64,000 bases of DNA from Lineus longissimus (lineage: Eukaryota; Nemertea; Pilidiophora; Heteronemertea; Lineidae). This document shows positions 57,217-64,000 of the stretch, one piece after another (the first letter of the stretch is position 1; each line of letters begins with the position of its first letter). The stretch spans positions 1,984,001-2,048,000 of the forward strand of contig NC_088316.1 of assembly GCF_910592395.1 (NCBI RefSeq), in the 5' to 3' direction. A model generated the notes under the pieces. That model was given only the letters and a program-made list of their open reading frames with translations. It was not told the DNA's origin and made no database searches. A program made the position numbers and the translations under genes.

Positions 57217-60200
57217 ATGACTGAGGGTGCCACCAAGGAAGAAAGAGAGGCTAAGATAGCAACGCAATCCTTGAAATCTGCTGAAGAATGTTGGACTAGC
57301 CAGAACTACGGACGAGCATTTGCGCACTTTCTATTGGTTTTAAAACTGGATCCAGATAAGAAGTCGGAAATCAAGTCCAAGTTCTGCATAGCATTTCAAG
57401 AATGGTGCAGGGATCTTGAGTCACAGTCTCGGACAGAGGACCTGTTCCTGTGTTATGAGCAGGCATGTGAGTTGTTCCCTGAGTGTGAGTCTGTCATGAA
57501 CTCAATGGGAACACAGTTATTCAGGTAAATTGGTTGATGATTGGTTTGAAGCATTCTAAAAATGTATGATAACAGAGTGGATTGTCTCTCCAAGAGGAAC
57601 ATTTAGCTGACTATTGAAAATGAACCCATAAGCTAATATTAGGGAATAATTTGCACTAAATCGCAATTTATCTCGTTGACAGACGCAGAAGCAGGATTCA
57701 TTTGAACTCTGTATTTTCACTATGCCATGCCAGATCTTTGCAAGTCACACCTTTTTGGCATACTTCTTGAATTTTCAAGATCCCAGCCTCACATTACTGC
57801 TACACGGCAACTTGTCATGCTTTATCTTTCTCAAGCAATCTTGTATTTGATATCTTGCCTTGCAGGCTTGGTTATGTAGATGAAGCCGCCTCTTGTTTCC
57901 GACGAGCTTTAAGAATCGACCCAGATTTCCTCGGCGCTCGCGAGAACCTTGAAAACGTTTGCAGTCATCTCGTGGAACGCTGGCACTTCCGGATGCTAAA
58001 TGATATCACGAGGAATGAGAGCTTTAAGAATTCAATCCAGAGAGCTGTTGATCATGGCTGGAGTAGGGTCCTGGACATCGGGGCTGGGACTGGGTTATTG
58101 AGGTAAATAGGTTTGGAACTTTTGACTAAGACTGTTTGGCTCTTGGGCTCTTTGGGACTGGGTTATTGAGGTAAATAAGTTTGGAACTTTTGACTAAGAG
58201 CGTTGGGTTCTTGGGCAAACCATAGTAGTAAAAGGGACATTGTATACAATTGAAAACATTTCTAAGCTACGTCGTCCTTGTTATGCTCCAAGCCAAACAG
58301 TGTTGAGCTTATCAGTCATAATTAAAACACTGTATACCTGCCACTGCCATATGTCTTGCGGTTTCAAGCAAGGCACTTTACTGCAATTTACTCATCCTTA
58401 TGAGATGTAAATTAAAGTTTCCTTGTACCTATTTCCTATACAAGGGCAACCAAAAGCTATTTTCTTGGCTTCTCTTCCATGCAGTGCCATTTTCTTGTGA
58501 AATGGACTGAAACGCCAGATATAATGGCACCAGACAGAACATTCGCAAGAGCGGAAGAAAAATTCATCATCCAACGCCATTTTAGTATTACTCATGATGT
58601 GCATCTCTATTTCAGTATGTTCTCTGTCCAGTCTGGTGCCGATGTCACCTATGCCTGTGAGATGTCTAAACCCATGTATGAACTAGCTAAGGATGTGTTA
58701 GCAGCCAACGGTATGGGAGAGTCTGTCAACTTGTTCCACAAGAAGTCTACAGACCTGAAAGTTGGACAGGATCTTGACTCGAGGTAAATTTATCAAGAAA
58801 TTAGAACATAAAGAAGATGACATTTAAAAAAAAACTTCACTCTGTCTGTAAGTAAAAGTTATTTTTGACTTACTTTCTTGGAGTGAAAACCTTTTCACTT
58901 CACTCTTTCTGGGAGTGAAAACAGTTTTAATTCACTCTTTCTTGGAGTGAAAATAGTTTCACCTCACTATTTCTGGAGTTAAAACATTTTCACTTCACTC
59001 TTACGAGGAGTGAAAGTAGTTTTGCTTCACTCTTTCTCTAAGAGAGAAAATAGTTTAACTTCACTCTTTCTTGGTGTTAAAATATATCTAGCACATTTCT
59101 TTTTTCCACCTGACGTTGATAATTCCTCTTTTCCATTCAGAGTTGATCTTGTCGTGACGGAGACAGTGGACGCAGGATTACTTGGTGAGCACATCGTCCC
59201 CACAATCCTGCACGCCTGGTCAGAGCTCCTGCAGCCTGCGGGACAAGTGATACCAGCTGGCGCTACCGTTTATGCGTGTGGGATTGAGAGCAAAGCTATC
59301 AGGAACCAGAATAGGTACGGTACACTTCCATTTATTGTCTTTTGTTGTTGAAATACCCTCTGTTCGTTCTGTTCGTCAGTCAGTCAGTTTGTCCGTCAGT
59401 CTGGCCACTTGTGAACCCAATATCTGTAGAAGTCAGCGACGCATCAAAGCCATCTTTGCTGTGTGGATAAATATAGGCATTAGTAAGCCCCTCCCCAACA
59501 GACACACCTCACTACCTAATCATTCTCTAAACTCCCCCATCTTTAGCGGATACATTCTTTACTCAAACACCCTTCAGAGATAAGGGACAGGTCCTGTGCG
59601 TAACGCTTGTTATGACAACCTGCTAAAAAGGGCCAGACAGACAAATTTTCAAAGAAGATTGTCTCTAACTGGGTTAGGAGGGGCCGTGGCTCACATGAAG
59701 AGCATCCAACTTGGTGATCAGGAGGCCATGGGTTCAAGGCTAATTATTTATGAACCCAGAATTATACACAAGCCTGTCGAAGTCTATAACTGTCAATATA
59801 TTTTCTTCAGGTTATTATACTCGGGTATCCGCCATCTTGATCTCAGTTCCTTGGCGATCGTCTGTGCGACGGGTCATGATGAAGTGGTGCAGGACCCGTA
59901 CACGACAGAGAAACTCGCCATGGTCCGATCAGGGTACAAACAGCTTACTGCCGCCCATAAAATCCTCGAGCTTGATTTCAACTCGCCTGAAGTAAGTTGT
60001 TCATAGTAGGTGACCATGGTCAATGGTCCTTTCCACGAGAATTTTGCGGCGATGTGAGGTCATTGCAGGTCATTTGCGTCACCCTGCCATGTTCTTGAAG
60101 ACCAACATGGTGAAAGGTTGACCAGTCAAATGCAAAGAAGAGGAAGAGGTGTGACTGCCGGCACTGGGCTATGCGGCTCCTCTTGGCCAATACAAGCCCT

Positions 60201-62648
60201 TCTCATGAATATCGTCTTTCATTTGATTTTTCTCCATCCTTCAGGATCTCAAAAATTCTACGTGTGGTGCCTTAAAAGAGTTTAAGTTTCCCGTCATCAG
60301 GTCTGGCCGTCTGGACGCCATCGCCATGTGGTTCGACCTCAAGTTGGACACAGATGTTACATTCTCTACAGCGCCAGACTCCCCGACCTGCTGGGAGCAG
60401 GCGGTCTTCCCGATATTACATCATCATTTGGCTGCAGCAGGTAAGGTTGTGACGGAAATGACTTGTGCATTTTTAAAGGGATAACTGGGGACCAGGAGGA
60501 TAATACTTCTGCTTTCCACTATGTGCCACCACGTGTCATGTTCTGCTGATGCTGATCTCCAATTATGACTTCTGCCAGTGTTGGGAGGCAAATATTTGAC
60601 ATGGCTTGTGAATTTCAGGTTGGCCTAACTCTAAAGAATGTGCAGTGCAACTTCCTTCGTAACATCACAGAGTCCTTTCTAAGTCTCCGTCACGTCGATT
60701 TCTGTTGAACTTTTCAGGAGTAGGACACCGCGAAAACATGACTGTCAAGCCTGACGACGTCGCAATCATCGTGTCCCAGTGCCTTGAAGACCACATCGAA
60801 CTACGCTGCTGTCACATTCACCACCACGACCCATCGAACGAGACCAGCATCGACACGGACAGCATCGAGCAGATCACCGAAGCCTTCCTCGCAATGAGTC
60901 CGACAAATTACGACAATGAAACGCACAAATCTATGCATTTCTTGGAGCGTTCGGTCATGGGGTGTCTGAATAATTTACGAATGAACACGGCATACTGCAT
61001 GGCCATGGAGACTTTGAAAGCAAAAAATCACGCCCGTTTACAACTTTTTGATCTGAATTCTGGTTTCTCACCTTTGGGATTACAAGCCTTGAAGTTGGGG
61101 TTCTTGCACGTGTTTCTGATGAGTGACGAACACCGAATGCTCCTCAGTGCGATTGCGGAGGGGAATAAGATCTCCATGGATCAAGTGACGTTCACCGGAC
61201 GGAACTTTGACGAATTGGGGATAAACTGTGATATTATCTTGAGTGAGATCGTAGAGCCGTGTGGTGCGTTAAGGCAGCAGGTTCTGGAGGATGTGGCCTT
61301 GGCAAGGTTGGTGTAGTTTGGTAGTGGGTGTCTGAGAATCGGGAGGACAGGGGTTCTAGTCACCTTCTTCTCCTGGTTGAGGCCAACTTAGCACTTGTAC
61401 CTAACTACTGTACTACTGAATGTGCTTTTTATGACAATCTCAATTGTTGTGAGTTTCTTAAACTTCCGGTAAGATCTTTTTAGTTGATGCCAAAAGCTTT
61501 TTAAAAATTTTTACAGAAAATGAAATTTGTTTTTCAACAATGGATAACTGTGTTTTTGACCCAAAAGTTTTAAAGGATTTTTTTGGATTTAACAAAAAAT
61601 TGCTCCCTAATTCCTCGGAAATTGTGCAAAAATGGCATTTTTTACAGTGTACTACTCTGTTTATTTTCAGGCTCCAGTGTATGGATCGTGAAGGCCACGT
61701 GGTCCCGAACCAAGTGACAGCCTATGGTATGGTCATTGAGTCCCAGAGCCTTCTTCAGGATAGTCAAGTCAAGGACGGAGATGCCACAACCCTAGGGCTC
61801 GAAGTTGCAAAATTCATGAACGATTTTCAGGTAAATACCTATCAGATTCTTGTGCCATTATAGTTTACATGTTGCTATGGTGTAGCACAGTATTATCAGT
61901 TAAAACTGTCCACTCACAGTTATTCTGTTATAGTCTGAGATCCCCAAAATCAGGCTGAACACAGAAGAAGTCATTGGACTCCACTGAAGAATTGTTTTAC
62001 TTGATTAGCAAACCCCTTCCTGGGAAATTGTATTGGGTCCCAAAATTAGATTTAAGGAAGACGAAACTTTGAAGAAATCTGACTAGTATAGTAGTTTATG
62101 CACAGTGGCTCAAAAGAACCTTGATATTTTACCCTTTGACTCTAGGAAAAACGTCTCAAGAGTCATCAGAAAATCTAGAATCACGCTTTCTGTTTCTGGT
62201 TTACACTTTTTCACTGAGGGTTTACACATTGCTAGACTTGAGGGTAGACAATGAGAAGACAGTCTTGTATTTATTTGTCGGTTTTTCATTCCAGATGACC
62301 ACGCACGTCGACATCGACCTTCTTACGTTACCTCACACAAGACTCACCGCGCCTTTCAAGTTACTCACGCTCAACCTGAACGAGAAGTCCACCAGGAACG
62401 TACCGTCATTTCTGGAACAGGAGAACTTGCACAAAGTGGAAGTCATCAAAGATGGCCGTGCCACTGCTGTCCTCTACTGGTTTGATTTCACGCTGATTGA
62501 TAACATCAAGCTTTGCACGCTCGATACGGATTCACATTGGAAACAGGCCGCCGTTATGGTGAAGACGACGAAAGTCTTGAAAACTGGCGATAAGTTGTCT
62601 GTGCGGGTGATTCTTAAAAACAGTTGTATCGATATTAAGTTAGAGTGA
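57217..62648 (+). CDS. PRMT9: Protein arginine N-methyltransferase 9
   Basis: Nine exons: 57217-57524, 57866-58102, 58616-58783, 59141-59314, 59811-59991, 60245-60440, 60718-61306, 61671-61830, 62295-62648. All join in phase with GT-AG ends, giving 788 residues (human 845). The N-terminal TPR region (about residues 15-145: AEECWTSQNYGRAFAHFLLV, ALRIDPDFLGA) precedes methyltransferase domain 1: motif I VLDIGAGTGLL (about 170-181), the acidic SAM-binding motif ACEMSKPMYE, and the double-E loop VVTETVDAGLLGEHIV (about 242-257). Domain 2 is degenerate (LFDLNSGFSPLGLQALKLG, SEIVEPCG) and lacks GxGxG. Human PRMT9 makes symmetric dimethylarginine on SF3B2, a splicing factor. The ATG is directly preceded by an acceptor-like attgtag, so a 5' UTR exon may lie upstream. 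Exon 7 uses a weak donor (gttggt). Confidence 0.95.
58083..58216 (+). repeat. 67-bp tandem duplication over the PRMT9 exon 2 donor
   Basis: gggactgggttattgaggta aata(g)gtttggaacttttgacta … cttggg occurs twice, at about 58086-58147 and 58153-58215. The first copy contains the functional exon end at 58102. The second lies in the intron with an intact ag/gtaaat donor. Confidence 0.9.
58850..59085 (+). repeat. About 33-bp minisatellite in PRMT9 intron 3
   Basis: Repeated cttcactctttcttggagtg aaaatagttt units, about seven diverged copies. Confidence 0.85.
59685..59760 (+). mobile_element. tRNA-like SINE head in a PRMT9 intron
   Basis: aggggccgtggctcacatga resembles an A-box context, and catgggttcaaggcta at about 59728 is a B-box-like match. 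Pairing does not make a functional tRNA. Likely a SINE fragment. Confidence 0.4.
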
Positions 62649-63386
62649 TGGGGTCAGATATGGATGAAATAAAAGTGATGGACTTGGGGGTCAGATATGG
62701 TTGAAATGGTTTCCAATGTATACTGCCAAGAAAAGTTATAAACTTTGTTACGAATGATAAGATATTCTTGCAGGCGATACTCAAAGTGAATTTCGCACAA
62801 TCAATATAGTGGCTATCACTGGCTTTAGTCGGTATCAAAGTAATAATGCATCTTCAAGTCTTACGTGAGTTATTGAATGAGAGCCTATTGTAAGCCCTAT
62901 TGTCCACATGTTCATCAGGGAGAATCTGGACATTTGATCTGCGCCGCACTTATAAACAGGAATTGAGAATGTGTATTTCCACCGCCCGAGAATATGTAGA
63001 TAGCAGGCAAAAGTGCTGGTCCTTCGAAATTCCCTTTCAAGAATATATGTACCTGTATTGAGGGAAATGTGGGATTGTGATGGTCATGTCAGCGGGTGAA
63101 GTGTCAAATTTCAGTGTGAATGTGACTGAGGAACGTGTGCTGTTGACGTCCCAGATCGTTGTGATTATCTCTGGGAATCATTTGTTAAATTGTTCTAATT
63201 ATTATTAGTAGTGTGACAGTTTAATTTATATCAAACATCTTATCATCCATTTCGTATTTGGAATTCTCTGTAACTCTGAAAACCACTGTTAGTGTTCACT
63301 GCCAAGACCTCACTGGTACAACTGGCAGGGGCGGTTCCCTTTAACATTAAAGTATGAATTTATACTTTTGAATGTAAGTAAATAAA
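62649..63386 (+). other. PRMT9 3' UTR with poly(A) signal at 63381-63386
   Basis: After the stop at 62646-62648 the first clear AATAAA lies at 63381, within gtaaataaaaataaaaa. No ORF of note. Confidence 0.65.
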
Positions 63387-63601
63387 AATAAAAATATTTC
63401 AGATATTTCTCTGTTTCATTTTTTATCTCCCCTCAATATCAATTCCTCCCCGAGTGTGTTGACTCTTCCTGCTGGTTATCATAAGCTTCACGTACTACCT
63501 AAAGTACTACTTGGGTGAAACCAAGTATAGATCAATCCATACTTGGTGGTACCTGATAGAGGACAACTGCATGGTTTGGTTGTACCTGGTACAGGACAAC
63601 T

Positions 63602-63855
63602 GGTCTTTCAAACTGAACTGACCACAATCTCATGAACTGGTGAAATCCCAATATCTACCAGAAAACTTCTCCAGTACTACTCATTGGGTGACCAGTACCT
63701 GACACAAGACAACTTGTTGGGTAGGACAGAATACAGAAGAAATGGTCTTGCAAACTGAACTGACCGCAACCATCTCATGAGACTGGTGAAATCCCAATAT
63801 CTACCGGACAACTTCTCAAGACTCCTTGGGTGACCAGTACCTGATACATCGATCT
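63602..63855. repeat. About 142-bp tandem repeat, two copies
   Basis: ggtctttcaaactgaactga … gggtgaccagtacctgacac starts at 63602 and again at 63744 with few changes. Confidence 0.8.
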
Positions 63856-63857
63856 CG

Positions 63858-64000
63858 ATCTCGATGGCCTAGTGGTTAAGGCGCCCGCCTCGTGAACGGA
63901 AGGTCGAAGGTTCGAGGCCCGCTGGTAACCTCTTTCCGATGCGGCCGGTTGGTTAGCCGCCAGCTGGTTAAACATAGGGTACAAACTGCCTTCTCGCCAG
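63858..64000 (+). mobile_element. tRNA-derived SINE, cut by the window end
   Basis: gatggcctagtggttaaggc gives an A-box and gaaggttcgaggccc a B-box. The T-stem does not pair well, so it is not a working tRNA. The body (gccggttggttagccgccag, acaaactgccttctcgccag) matches the intronic copy at 25440-25550. The element runs off the end of the window. Confidence 0.8.

Noticed and set aside
63863-63935. Functional tRNA gene
   Set aside because: A and B boxes are present, but the T-stem and anticodon stem pair poorly and the following body is shared with a dispersed SINE.

Overview
The window is from an intron-rich animal nuclear genome. Its genes carry GT-AG introns and AATAAA signals. The repeats (tRNA-, 5S- and LINE-tail-type SINEs, pogo-like MITEs, foldback elements, an AGCTCACC-hairpin repeat, a Ty3/Gypsy element) suggest a marine invertebrate, probably lophotrochozoan (mollusc, annelid or brachiopod grade). 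The species cannot be fixed from the sequence. There are no prokaryotic features and no CRISPR.

Layout. Bases 1-24048 hold no gene I can support. They contain LINE remnants, several minisatellites (138, 30, 22 and 40 bp units), a 155-bp hairpin element, a 647-bp foldback element with a 6-bp target duplication, short retroposed insertions and a large palindrome. From 24049 to 32795 (+) lies PPEF/rdgC, a Ser/Thr phosphatase with an IQ motif and EF-hands, in 13 recognised coding exons. Its 5' start exon is unresolved. From 36713 to 44614 (+) is a complete Ty3/Gypsy LTR retrotransposon with two 205-bp LTRs that I read as identical. It carries a tRNA-Lys-type primer site, an extra 251-aa SGNH/GDSL-hydrolase-like ORF ahead of gag, a gag with a zinc knuckle, and an uninterrupted pol. 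It sits inside a degenerate tandem-repeat field (about 35560-46500).

The right end is gene-dense: RPS3 (-, 47194-49336, 5 exons), CTSO/cathepsin O (+, 49906-53364, 9 exons found, signal-peptide exon missing), and PRMT9 (+, 57217-62648, 9 exons). RPS3 and CTSO are head to head, about 0.57 kb apart. PRMT9 begins directly after an approximately 1.15-kb interspersed repeat. The genes are unrelated in function: calcium-linked dephosphorylation, ribosome, lysosomal proteolysis, arginine methylation. The human orthologues PPEF2, CTSO and PRMT9 all lie on chromosome 4, which hints at old linkage.

The most interesting item is the SGNH-hydrolase ORF inside the young LTR element. It keeps its Ser, Gly, Asn and Asp/His blocks, is followed by an A-rich tract, and a plausible splice acceptor stands right before the gag ATG. 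Other notable items are a MITE end that supplies a PPEF 5' splice site, a repeat that brings CTCF-like motifs and an acceptor-like tract to PRMT9, and a tandem duplication of a PRMT9 splice donor.
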